A stretch of DNA of 55,854 bases from an uncultured Granulosicoccaceae bacterium. Its GTDB lineage: Bacteria; Pseudomonadota; Gammaproteobacteria; Granulosicoccales; Granulosicoccaceae. Every line of letters begins with the position of its first letter. Position 1 is the stretch's first letter. The stretch is taken from NCBI GenBank assembly GCA_937931165.1, contig CALHCI010000030.1, positions 1-55,854 of the forward strand, given 5' to 3'. The notes below the pieces were generated by a model. That model did no database searches, was not told the DNA's origin, and worked only from the letters and a program-made list of their open reading frames with translations. The translations under genes and the position numbers were made by a program. Positions 45,580-53,762 of the stretch are shown piece by piece.

Positions 45580-45717
45580 AGCCACGGCAGAGGGTGCTCC
45601 GCCGCGGCTCACACGCGTTTCAAACCACACCCGATAATTATCGAATGACTTAACGACACCCCATAAGTGGAGGGTGATATCGTGCCTGTGACGACAGCCT
45701 CTAGGTGGCTCTGTCGT
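45580..45717 (+). other. Repeated structured element, copy 2 (upstream of the stomatin operon)
   Basis: Contains AGCCACGGCAGA (45580-45591) and AAGTGGAGGGTGATATC (45665-45681) as in copy 1. The 3' hairpin ACGACAG (45691-45697) with CTGTCGT (45711-45717) replaces the C-G pair of copy 1 by G-C, a compensatory change. A perfect palindrome CGATAATTATCG (45632-45643) is an addition. It ends 58 nt before the start codon. Confidence 0.7.
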
Positions 45718-45775
45718 AATTTCACAGCCCTGCTGATTAAGGGTAGTTAATAAATATTAAAAGAGGGGAACACCT

Positions 45776-46705
45776 ATGTTTGAAACAATGAGTTTTGCCA
45801 TGCTGGTCGCAGGCGCGGTACTGCTGTTGCTGTTTTTGCGATCGATCGTGCGGATTGTTCCCCAGAATGAAGCCTTCGTCGTTGAACGACTGGGTAAGTA
45901 TAACCGCACACTATTGGCTGGATTTCACATCACCATCCCAATTCTTGAACGAGTGGCTTACAAGCACTCGCTGAAAGAATTTGCTGTTGATGTTGCCTCA
46001 CAACAGGCCATCACCCGAGATAACGTGCCACTTAGTATTGACGGTGTGCTGTACATGAAAATTATGGATCCCAGATCAGCATCTTATGGGGTGGATAATC
46101 TGGAATTTGCGATCACACAGTTGGCGCAAACCAGCATGCGTGCAGAAATTGGCAAGCTCACACTGGATGATACCTTCGAGTCACGGGAGAACATCAACGC
46201 CCGGGTAACCAACGCTATAGACGAAGCCTCTGAAACCTGGGGTACCAAAGTACTTCGGTACGAAGTTAAAGATATATCACCGCCGGCAACCATTCTTGAA
46301 GAAATGGAAAAGCAAATGGGAGCCGAGCGTGAGCGTCGTGTAGCAGTGACCACTTCAGAAGGTTACCGGCAGGCACAAATCAATCAGGCGGAAGGTGACA
46401 GGCAGGCGCAAATTCTGCGCGCGCAGGGTATTGCAGAATCTATGACCATTGAAGCCACTGCCAGAGCAGAAGCCATACGTAAAATTTCCGAGGCAATCAA
46501 TGAAGATGGCGGTACGGCCGCCGTTGCTCAGCAACTGGCAGAACAATATGTAGACGCCTTTGACAAGCTGGCGCGCGAAGGTACGATTGCGCTGATACCC
46601 GGGGACGGTGGAGATATTTCGGGTATGGTTGCTAAAGCGTTTACCGCCTACGATCAACTTAAAGGCACGGTCGACAAGACTGCAAGCCGTACAGGTAGTG
46701 TGTAA
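45776..46705 (+). CDS. SPFH/stomatin-like membrane protein (QmcA type)
   Basis: This 309-aa protein has an N-terminal membrane segment (MLVAGAVLLLLFLRSIV), the SPFH domain (FVVERLGKYNRTLLAGFHITIPILERVAYKHSLKEFAVDV) and a helical flotillin-like C-terminal part (RRVAVTTSEGYRQAQINQAEGDRQAQILRAQGIAESMTIEA). Such proteins form large membrane microdomain rings and help membrane-protein quality control. The stop codon shares one base with the start of the NfeD gene, so the pair is coupled. Confidence 0.95.
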   Translation: MFETMSFAMLVAGAVLLLLFLRSIVRIVPQNEAFVVERLGKYNRTLLAGFHITIPILERVAYKHSLKEFAVDVASQQAITRDNVPLSIDGVLYMKIMDPRSASYGVDNLEFAITQLAQTSMRAEIGKLTLDDTFESRENINARVTNAIDEASETWGTKVLRYEVKDISPPATILEEMEKQMGAERERRVAVTTSEGYRQAQINQAEGDRQAQILRAQGIAESMTIEATARAEAIRKISEAINEDGGTAAVAQQLAEQYVDAFDKLAREGTIALIPGDGGDISGMVAKAFTAYDQLKGTVDKTASRTGSV

Positions 46706-47157
46706 TGGATACCATCACACCGTTCTGGCTATTTCTGATAGCCGGTGTTGTATTGTTGTCTATTGAATTGCTGGTATTTCAGTTCACCACATTCTGGTTG
46801 TTTTTTGTTGGGCTGGGCGCGCTGTGCGCAGCGACATTTGCGTGGGTATCCGGTGGAGCAGGTTATATCTCTACAACAGCTGTTTTTGCCGTTTCATCGG
46901 CGGCGATCACCGCATTGCTTTATGCGCCTATCAAGCGTTGGCAGGATGCACCTACTGCGATATCAGACAACAATGCGGTCGGTCAGAGGGTATCGGTGCT
47001 GGAGCGAATCGCGCCCGGAGTTGGCGGTAAAGTGAGCTGGTCAGGCAGTGACTGGCAGGCTGAACTGATCGATGGTGCAGTGGTTGCACTTGAACCCGGA
47101 CAGCCTGCAGAAGTGGTGTCTGTGGAAGGTATCCGGCTGATCGTGAAACCGGTTTAG
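46705..47157 (+). CDS. NfeD family membrane protein (short type)
   Basis: This 150-aa protein has membrane segments in the N-terminal half (FWLFLIAGVVLLSIELLVF and GALCAATFAWVSGG) and a C-terminal OB-fold domain (AVGQRVSVLERIAPGVGGKVSWSGSDWQAELIDG). It pairs with the stomatin-like protein upstream, as in many bacteria. The serine protease part of long NfeD is missing, which is usual for this short type. Confidence 0.93.
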   Translation: MDTITPFWLFLIAGVVLLSIELLVFQFTTFWLFFVGLGALCAATFAWVSGGAGYISTTAVFAVSSAAITALLYAPIKRWQDAPTAISDNNAVGQRVSVLERIAPGVGGKVSWSGSDWQAELIDGAVVALEPGQPAEVVSVEGIRLIVKPV

Positions 47158-47172
47158 CAGTTACCCGCTGGT

Positions 47173-48417
47173 CTACTGTGGTGCGGTATTTGTGGTACTC
47201 AGCGTGTTTAAAAAAGCAACCAGTGCCCGGATTTCTTTATCGGTTAACGGAAAGGTTCTGATCTCGGATTGTTGGCCGGTATCGGGCACAGTTATGTAGT
47301 GCTGTATTACTCCCTCCAGTGTCGCGAACCGTCCATCGTGAAAATACGGCGCAGTAGCGGTGACGTTGCGAAGCGTTGGTGTTTTATAACCGCCCTGTGT
47401 GTGGATGAGATCTGCGCGGTTCATAAAGTTTAAATGCAGACACTGATCGGAATTCGCGTCGCTGTACCGTCCGTGACAGTTAAATTCGTCAATCATAGCT
47501 GACTGCACACCGAGTACTCTGCCAAAGTCTATGTTGTCACCGGTGAACGTGGCACTACCGATGTTATGGAAATCATTGTTGCTCAGTAGCGGGCCGTTAT
47601 GACATTCAAGACACTGGGTTTTCTTGTCATTCACAAATAGTCTTGCGCCAGTGTATTCCTGTTGACTTAAAACACTCTGGTAGTTGTCTCCGCGCTTAAG
47701 TGCCTGGAGAAACTGATCGAAACGCGTGACGGGTGGTTTCAGTGTTGTCTGATAAGCTGCTATGGCTTTGCCAAGATTTGCAAAAACAGTGTTGATTTCG
47801 GTTTGTAGTGGTTTTGGCAAAGCGTACCAGGCACGCTTTGCTGCCGGGCTGCCCATTGGTGTTGCATCGGTAGTCAATTCTGCTGCGGTAATGTTCAGTG
47901 GTCCGTAGATCTGTTCGTATTGTGTACGGTAGCTTTCGGTGGTCAGAATTTGCCGAACAAGCGCCACCCGGTTATTCGCCATTTCCTGTGGTGCTTCCAG
48001 CGGGGTGAGTGCCTGAGACCACAATGAGTCCCGGCGTCCATCCCAGTATTGCCATGTGCTCCACGCACTACCGACAACCGTTGGTGTATTTCTAAGTGCC
48101 GGGTGTTCTGTATCTTTATTGTGTTTGACTTCGGCGCGCGCCAGTCCGTCAGTGAATCCTTGTTCCGGTATGTGGCACGTGGCACAGGACACCGTGCCTG
48201 ACACACTGAGTTCGCTGGCAAAGAATAACTGCTCACCAAAACGCTGCGCTTGCGGGTCGCTGGCATATCGGTTAGAGGGATCCGTTGCCGGTGGAAGCGC
48301 GTCTATGCCAAGACTTAGCAGCCGTTTTTTTTCCTTGTCACTGAGGTCCGGTTGTTGGCAACCAGCTATCACAGCTACCCCGATAAACAGGCAAGCCAAC
48401 GGTAGTCGGAAAAGCAT
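47173..48417 (-). CDS. Di-haem cytochrome c peroxidase/MauG-like lipoprotein
   Basis: This 414-aa exported protein has two CxxCH haem sites: CATCH near residue 80 and CLECH near 270. The N-terminal signal ends VIAGC (lipobox), so it is probably lipid-anchored. The flanking FGEQLFFASELSVSGTVSCATCH and PTLRNVTATAPYFHDGRFATLEG are typical of the cytochrome c peroxidase/MauG family. It may reduce peroxide or act in oxidative protein maturation. Start: ATG 48417 is preferred over GTG 48459 because it places the signal peptide correctly. No ribosome site is strong. Confidence 0.92.
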   Translation of the reverse strand: MLFRLPLACLFIGVAVIAGCQQPDLSDKEKKRLLSLGIDALPPATDPSNRYASDPQAQRFGEQLFFASELSVSGTVSCATCHIPEQGFTDGLARAEVKHNKDTEHPALRNTPTVVGSAWSTWQYWDGRRDSLWSQALTPLEAPQEMANNRVALVRQILTTESYRTQYEQIYGPLNITAAELTTDATPMGSPAAKRAWYALPKPLQTEINTVFANLGKAIAAYQTTLKPPVTRFDQFLQALKRGDNYQSVLSQQEYTGARLFVNDKKTQCLECHNGPLLSNNDFHNIGSATFTGDNIDFGRVLGVQSAMIDEFNCHGRYSDANSDQCLHLNFMNRADLIHTQGGYKTPTLRNVTATAPYFHDGRFATLEGVIQHYITVPDTGQQSEIRTFPLTDKEIRALVAFLNTLSTTNTAPQ

Positions 48418-48572
48418 GTGACTTTTATTTTTAAATGGATTGAGGGTAGTTGTCAGCACGGTAAATGGCCCGGTGCGATGGTATTGTTAAGTATGAGAAG
48501 ACTTGTCTGCTGGTGGCAGCAGTGGTAGTGCAATGCGGTACGATAGAAAAGTAGCATAGGCAGGGGCAAAAA

Positions 48573-49430
48573 TTGAATTCAACGTGGCAATCTGTTGCAG
48601 AGACAGCGCTTGGGACAAGGTTTGATCGCTTGTCGAGTCTGGGCGGTGGCGACTTCGCCGCGTCGTTTAAGGTGACAACTACTGACGAAACGGTGTTATT
48701 TGCAAAAACCCATTGCAATCCGCCGGCCGGTTTTTTCACTACCGAAGCGACTGGTCTGACCTGGTTGCGACAGATCGGTGCTGTCAACATACCGCAGGTG
48801 CTGTCGGTTAGTGATGAGCCGCCATTTTTATTGCTGTCGTGGATAGATGTTGGTCATAGTGATTCGACAACCGAAAGCACCCTTGGCCGCCAACTGGCTA
48901 TGCTGCATGCACACGCGCAATCACAGTTTGGCCGAAGTGATGGCGCGACAACGGGCAGTCTGGCGGTACCAAACCAGCTTTGCGATACCTGGGTAGAGTT
49001 TTACGCAACGCAGCGGTTGCTGCCGCTGGTGAAAATCGCCGGCGAAAGAGGGGTGCTAAGTACCAAAGACTGCACCGTGCTTGAACGTATCGCTGCAAGG
49101 CTCGGGCAATTTAATGTCCCCGATGAGCCAGCAGCGCTTTTGCATGGAGATTTATGGGCGGGAAATCGCCTTGTCGATCAGCAGGGACAGAGCTGGCTAA
49201 TCGACCCGGCAGCGCACTGTGGCCACCGTGAATTTGAACTGGGTATGATGAATCTCTTTGGCGGTTTCGGAGACGACTGTTTTGATGCGTATAACGAAGC
49301 ATATCCATTGGCCCCCGGCTGGCGAGAGCGGCTGTCACTACACCAACTGGCACCGCTTATCGTACACGCAATCAAATTTGGTGGCAGCTATGTATCAGCG
49401 GTTCGCCAGGTGATTGTGCAATACGATTGA
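48573..49430 (+). CDS. Fructosamine kinase family protein
   Basis: This 285-aa kinase phosphorylates glycated amines on proteins so they fall off. It has the fructosamine/ketosamine-3-kinase pattern: LGGGDFAASFKVTTTDETVLFAKTH, FFTTEATGLTWLR, and the catalytic LLHGDLWAGNRLVDQQGQSWLIDPAAHCGHREFELGMMNLFGGF. Start is TTG with AGGGG seven bases upstream. The deglycation helper genes known elsewhere are not adjacent. Confidence 0.93.
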   Translation: MNSTWQSVAETALGTRFDRLSSLGGGDFAASFKVTTTDETVLFAKTHCNPPAGFFTTEATGLTWLRQIGAVNIPQVLSVSDEPPFLLLSWIDVGHSDSTTESTLGRQLAMLHAHAQSQFGRSDGATTGSLAVPNQLCDTWVEFYATQRLLPLVKIAGERGVLSTKDCTVLERIAARLGQFNVPDEPAALLHGDLWAGNRLVDQQGQSWLIDPAAHCGHREFELGMMNLFGGFGDDCFDAYNEAYPLAPGWRERLSLHQLAPLIVHAIKFGGSYVSAVRQVIVQYD

Positions 49431-49462
49431 TGATTGACCAGTTGGACGCTGAAGCGAGATTG

Positions 49463-50401
49463 TCAGCCTCGCAATGGGATATAGATTTCTGTGATTAAAT
49501 CCTTTGCATCGGTATGTTCGGGATTGTTTAAATAGAGTTCGAAGGGTGGCTGTGACCTGAGCGGCTTTAGTTTGTGGTAGCGTTGGTATGACATTGCAGT
49601 GGCCCAGCCGTTACCAAGATGCGTGTAGCTTCCCTTGTGTACTACTTTAAGCGCTTTGCCAGACGCAATCGTCCCGGTAGACAGGGAGTTGTCAGTAGTG
49701 GCCCGTGACTGTAACGGTATGATCGCCGTGTAACGACATTCGCGGTTATTAAAATCCATGTGATCGTATATTGCACCAGCCGGGATATCGCTTATTTGCA
49801 GCCCTTTATCGTTAACGGCCCCGACTACCTGCCGCATGGTGGTGTCCATCGAGTCTGCGATGTTGTCCATCTGACAACTGGCGCTTTGTCCGGCGTAGTG
49901 AATGTCGTTAATTTCAACAACGCCCTTCACTTCAGTAATGGAATTAACCGAACCTGTCTCTGCGCACTCTTTGAGCATTTTCAGGCCACGCTCATAGTCC
50001 ATGCCAATCATATTCTTGATAGACCTGGTCATAAAAAACAGAAAGAAGGGCAGCGCACTCCACATGTGCCAGGTAACGCTGGTTTGATCTGCACCGACCT
50101 GTTTGATGTCTAGTGTTACTTTGGCGGTTGATTTAAACGGCTTTATGAAGGTCAGATCCATCTTGTGCACACCGTTTTCGTGCGCTGTGGTTTGCATTTT
50201 TCCTTCACCGACTAACGTGCCGGTCCATGAATAGCCGTGATCGACTTCACCCGGGGTGCCGTGCACACTGACGGTTGCTTCGGGTTCCATACAAAGCCAT
50301 GGAGACCACGTTGGCCACTGATTAAAATCTCTGGTGAGTGCATGTACTGAATCGACGGGGGCGTCAATTAACTGGTTTTTTTCTACATGATATTTGGGCA
50401 T
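49463..50401 (-). CDS. SRPBCC and GyrI-like domain fusion protein
   Basis: This 312-aa protein joins an SRPBCC (polyketide-cyclase-like) domain at about 1-150 (KNQLIDAPVDSVHALTRDFNQWPTWSPWL) and a GyrI-like effector-binding domain at about 170-312 (AIYDHMDFNNRECRYTAIIPLQ and KVVHKGSYTHLGNGWATAMSYQRYHKL). Both are hydrophobic-ligand folds. The start ATG 50401 has GAGG nine bases upstream and starts the domain at MPKYHVEKNQLID; 64 upstream codons are open but not conserved in pattern. Function unknown, perhaps binding of a small ligand. Confidence 0.85.
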   Translation of the reverse strand: MPKYHVEKNQLIDAPVDSVHALTRDFNQWPTWSPWLCMEPEATVSVHGTPGEVDHGYSWTGTLVGEGKMQTTAHENGVHKMDLTFIKPFKSTAKVTLDIKQVGADQTSVTWHMWSALPFFLFFMTRSIKNMIGMDYERGLKMLKECAETGSVNSITEVKGVVEINDIHYAGQSASCQMDNIADSMDTTMRQVVGAVNDKGLQISDIPAGAIYDHMDFNNRECRYTAIIPLQSRATTDNSLSTGTIASGKALKVVHKGSYTHLGNGWATAMSYQRYHKLKPLRSQPPFELYLNNPEHTDAKDLITEIYIPLRG

Positions 50402-50541
50402 CAGTGAATACCTCGCATGCGTGTGGTTCGATTCTCGCTGGGGATCCGGTGCGGTTCTGTCAGTGTACTGGTGGCGTTTTATTGGCGACTTCAATACCAT
50501 GGACCCCATAGCCACGATTGTATCAGCCCCGGAGAATTCAG

Positions 50542-52326
50542 ATGTCACAAACAGGCGTATTTGGAAAACGCGTCGCCAGGTGTCTCGTTGCACTTCCCGT
50601 TGCCTTGGCGGGCCTTACCGCAGGTGGCAGCGTGGCGGCGAGTGAGCACAACGCCTTTATTCCGGCAGATACCCCTTTCTATATGGGCACCGGTGAGGGC
50701 ATGCCGATAAAACACCTGATGGCCTTTCAGCCGACCGGTGCGCTGCCTACCTCTGACGATATGGAAGAGGACGTTCGTGAAATGCTGGATTCACTCGGTG
50801 AGGTGCTGACCAATCTTGATGAAGTGCTGCCTGAATGGGGGCTGGAAGAATCTGTTCACTTCAGCACGTATGCGGTGGGAATCTATCCGGTCATGCGGGT
50901 AAAACTGGATGATCCGGAAAAATTCAATACTTCGCTCGCAGCTTTGGAAAAAGAACACGAACTAAAACCGCAGGCACTGGAGCGAGAGGGCTTTAATGTA
51001 CGCTACTACGGTGCTGACAGTTTTCCCGGTAAGTCAAAAAAAGCCGAAGGCGGTGATGCGACAGAGACGGCGAAAGCTGAAACCGGCAACAGCAGCGACG
51101 ACACAGCGCCAGGGGTGATTGTTGCCACCAGCGCAGATGATTTAATTGTCAGTCTGGTGAGTGACACGGCCAATGCAGATCTGGTCAACAGAGTGCTTGG
51201 CATCACCAAGCCTGAAAAATCTATAGATCAGTCCGGCAAGCTTAAAGATATTCGTAAAAAATGGGGCTACGGTGAACTGTACACAGCTTTCTTCGACTTT
51301 GACGTGGTAACCGACATACTGACCACTGAAAGCACGGCTGCTATGCAGGATATTCAGGCGCTGGCTAAGGGAGACAAACAGGAACAACTGGCGATGTTGC
51401 AAACCATGCGAACCGAGCCATGCAAAGCCGAAATCAAGTCGCTCTCTGATAACTGGCCGATGATCGTTATGGGCGCCAGAGAGTTTGATGTTGACGGCGA
51501 TGAGCTGAGTTACATCAGCCATGCTGCGGCGGAGGTCGGTCATGAAAAGCTGCTTGAAACGCTGCAACTTACAAGAGGTGTGTTACCTGCATCACAATCG
51601 TCTGAGCAACCGATGTTTTCCATGGGTCTGGGCGTGTCCGTTGACAGGCTGACTCAGGTGATCGGTCAGATGACAAACATCATTGCGTCGATGAGCTACG
51701 AATGCCCGTTGCTAAGTGAGCTAAACAAAGCCTCACAATCGGATTTAAGTGCTGCATCAATGGGAGTGGTGATGTTCGGCGGGCTGGCGCGAGGTGTTGA
51801 AGGCGTGTCACTGAATATTTTTGATTTGGATATCGACACATCCGGTTCCTCCGATCCTATCAAGGGGGTTGATACTGCTGTCACTATCACCGCCGCGGAC
51901 CCGCAAGTGCTGGTGCAAACACTGCAAATGATGCCTCAGCTCGGAATGCTTGCAGAACTGCCGCTGGACGGCACCGAAATATCACTGAATTCCATGCTGC
52001 CGGTACCTATGCCGCCGGGTGTTGAATTTAAAGCTGCCGTGAAAGAAAAGAATATTGTTTTGTTTAGCGGTGGCAAGGCCGCAGATTTTATCAGTCGGCT
52101 TGGCAGCAACAATGAAGCAGGTTTCTTTCACACTATGATAGATACCAGAAAGATCATCGACAAAGTCACCTCGGTGATGGGCATGCTCGGTCAGGATTCA
52201 GATGAGATAGATGCGGCAATGAAGTACCTTGATTCCTATCCTAAAGGTACCATCGACTACGATCTTGACTTCACTGACAATGGCATAGAACTCGAGGCGA
52301 CAGCGGTTGTCGCCGTACCTGAATAA
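50542..52326 (+). CDS. Large exported protein of unknown function
   Basis: This 594-aa protein has a signal peptide (about 1-34, ending GGSVAAS). The rest is soluble and rich in acidic residues, with a Ser/Ala/Gly/Glu-rich linker near 160-180 (SKKAEGGDATETAKAETGNSSDD). No catalytic motif is recognised. Start: ATG 50542 with GGAGA six bases upstream; an in-frame TTG 24 nt earlier is disfavoured. A relation to DUF3352-like surface proteins was considered but cannot be shown here. It precedes a PuuA-like gene by 29 nt. Confidence 0.75.
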   Translation: MSQTGVFGKRVARCLVALPVALAGLTAGGSVAASEHNAFIPADTPFYMGTGEGMPIKHLMAFQPTGALPTSDDMEEDVREMLDSLGEVLTNLDEVLPEWGLEESVHFSTYAVGIYPVMRVKLDDPEKFNTSLAALEKEHELKPQALEREGFNVRYYGADSFPGKSKKAEGGDATETAKAETGNSSDDTAPGVIVATSADDLIVSLVSDTANADLVNRVLGITKPEKSIDQSGKLKDIRKKWGYGELYTAFFDFDVVTDILTTESTAAMQDIQALAKGDKQEQLAMLQTMRTEPCKAEIKSLSDNWPMIVMGAREFDVDGDELSYISHAAAEVGHEKLLETLQLTRGVLPASQSSEQPMFSMGLGVSVDRLTQVIGQMTNIIASMSYECPLLSELNKASQSDLSAASMGVVMFGGLARGVEGVSLNIFDLDIDTSGSSDPIKGVDTAVTITAADPQVLVQTLQMMPQLGMLAELPLDGTEISLNSMLPVPMPPGVEFKAAVKEKNIVLFSGGKAADFISRLGSNNEAGFFHTMIDTRKIIDKVTSVMGMLGQDSDEIDAAMKYLDSYPKGTIDYDLDFTDNGIELEATAVVAVPE

Positions 52327-52355
52327 AAACAGTCTGTTTGATTGGTGACTAGCTC

Positions 52356-53756
52356 ATGGTGAAACCGGCATCGCCTTACCCGTTGGGCAGGCCTTCGGAC
52401 GGCGCGCAGTCGATAGAACTGCCGGACGCGCTACACGAGTGGCTCGATAGTCGACGTGTGGAAGAGGTCGAATGCGTTGTCTCGGACATCGTTGGCATTG
52501 GCCGCGGCAAAACAATGCCTGCGCGCAAGTTTTTTCGTGCGCAGCGCATGTTTTTGCCATCGTCGATTTTTTATCAAACCATCACCGGCAACTACGCAGA
52601 AGTTGATATTCCCAATGCATGGACTGAATCAGATCTTGTACTGGTGCCGGACTATGCGACAGCGCGGGCAGTTCCGTGGACTTCCGACGTCACCATGCAG
52701 GTGATCCACGATCTCCAGACTCAGGATGGATTACCAGTCGGGTTTGCTCCGCGTAACGTGTTAAAGCGGGTGATCAAGCTATACAACGACAAGGGCTGGA
52801 AACCTGTCGTCGCCCCGGAACTCGAGTTCTACCTCACCAAACGCAACATCAACCCCGACGATCCCATCAGTCCACCGGTGGGTCGCAGCGGCAGACGCGG
52901 TGTCAGCCGGCAGGCGTACAGCATTAGCGGCGTTGATGAATACGAAAAAGTCGTCGACGATATTTACGATTTTGCGGAAGCGCAAGGGCTTGAGATAGAC
53001 ACACTCATGCAGGAAGGCGGTGCAGGGCAGCTTGAAATTAATCTGAATCATGGTGATCCGGTCGATCTGGCAGATCAGGTATTTCTGTTTAAGCGCACCA
53101 TTCGTGAAGCTGCACTGCGACACGACTGCTATGCGACTTTTATGGCAAAACCGATGGAAGATCAGCCTGGCAGTGCGATGCATCTTCACCAGAGTGTGGT
53201 CGATATGGATACCGGTGCCAATATTTTTAACGGCGCCGATGGCCTGCCGAGCGAACACTTTTATCACTTTATTGGTGGCCAGCAAACCTTGTTGCATTCA
53301 GTCGTTTGCATACTGGCACCGTACGTCAATAGCTATCGGCGTCTGGTGCCTGATGCTTCAGCGCCGATCAATCTTGAGTGGGGTACCGACAACCGCTCTA
53401 CCGGTATTCGTGTGCCGGTATCTGATCCGCAAGCAAGACGAGTGGAAAACCGTGTGGTTGGTATGGATGCAAATCCGTACCTTGCTATGGCTGCGTGTCT
53501 GGCCTGCGGCTACCTTGGTATGACTGACAAAATCAAAGCTCGTGAATCTATTGAAACCGAGGCGTACAATCTGCCGCGATCACTGCCGGTTGGTGTGATC
53601 GAAGCGCTTGATCTCTATGAAAACAACGATCAGGTTAAAGAGCTACTGGGGCAGACTTTCAGCAGTGTATATTCTGCGATCAAAAGAGAAGAGTACAAAG
53701 AATTTTTACGTGTGATCAGTCCCTGGGAGCGAGAACATCTATTACTCAATGTGTAG
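52356..53756 (+). CDS. Glutamine synthetase family protein (PuuA-like)
   Basis: This 466-aa protein is of the GS catalytic fold, near gamma-glutamylputrescine synthetase. Metal and substrate residues appear in VAPELEFYL, LQEGGAGQLEINLNHGDP (as QEGGAGQLEINL), GSAMHLHQSV and WGTDNRSTGIRVP. The N-terminal beta-grasp domain covers about 30-120. It ligates glutamate to an amine with ATP, with putrescine the best guess. The next gene, an ABC exporter, is 6 nt away. Confidence 0.9.
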   Translation: MVKPASPYPLGRPSDGAQSIELPDALHEWLDSRRVEEVECVVSDIVGIGRGKTMPARKFFRAQRMFLPSSIFYQTITGNYAEVDIPNAWTESDLVLVPDYATARAVPWTSDVTMQVIHDLQTQDGLPVGFAPRNVLKRVIKLYNDKGWKPVVAPELEFYLTKRNINPDDPISPPVGRSGRRGVSRQAYSISGVDEYEKVVDDIYDFAEAQGLEIDTLMQEGGAGQLEINLNHGDPVDLADQVFLFKRTIREAALRHDCYATFMAKPMEDQPGSAMHLHQSVVDMDTGANIFNGADGLPSEHFYHFIGGQQTLLHSVVCILAPYVNSYRRLVPDASAPINLEWGTDNRSTGIRVPVSDPQARRVENRVVGMDANPYLAMAACLACGYLGMTDKIKARESIETEAYNLPRSLPVGVIEALDLYENNDQVKELLGQTFSSVYSAIKREEYKEFLRVISPWEREHLLLNV

Positions 53757-53762
53757 GGTTGA

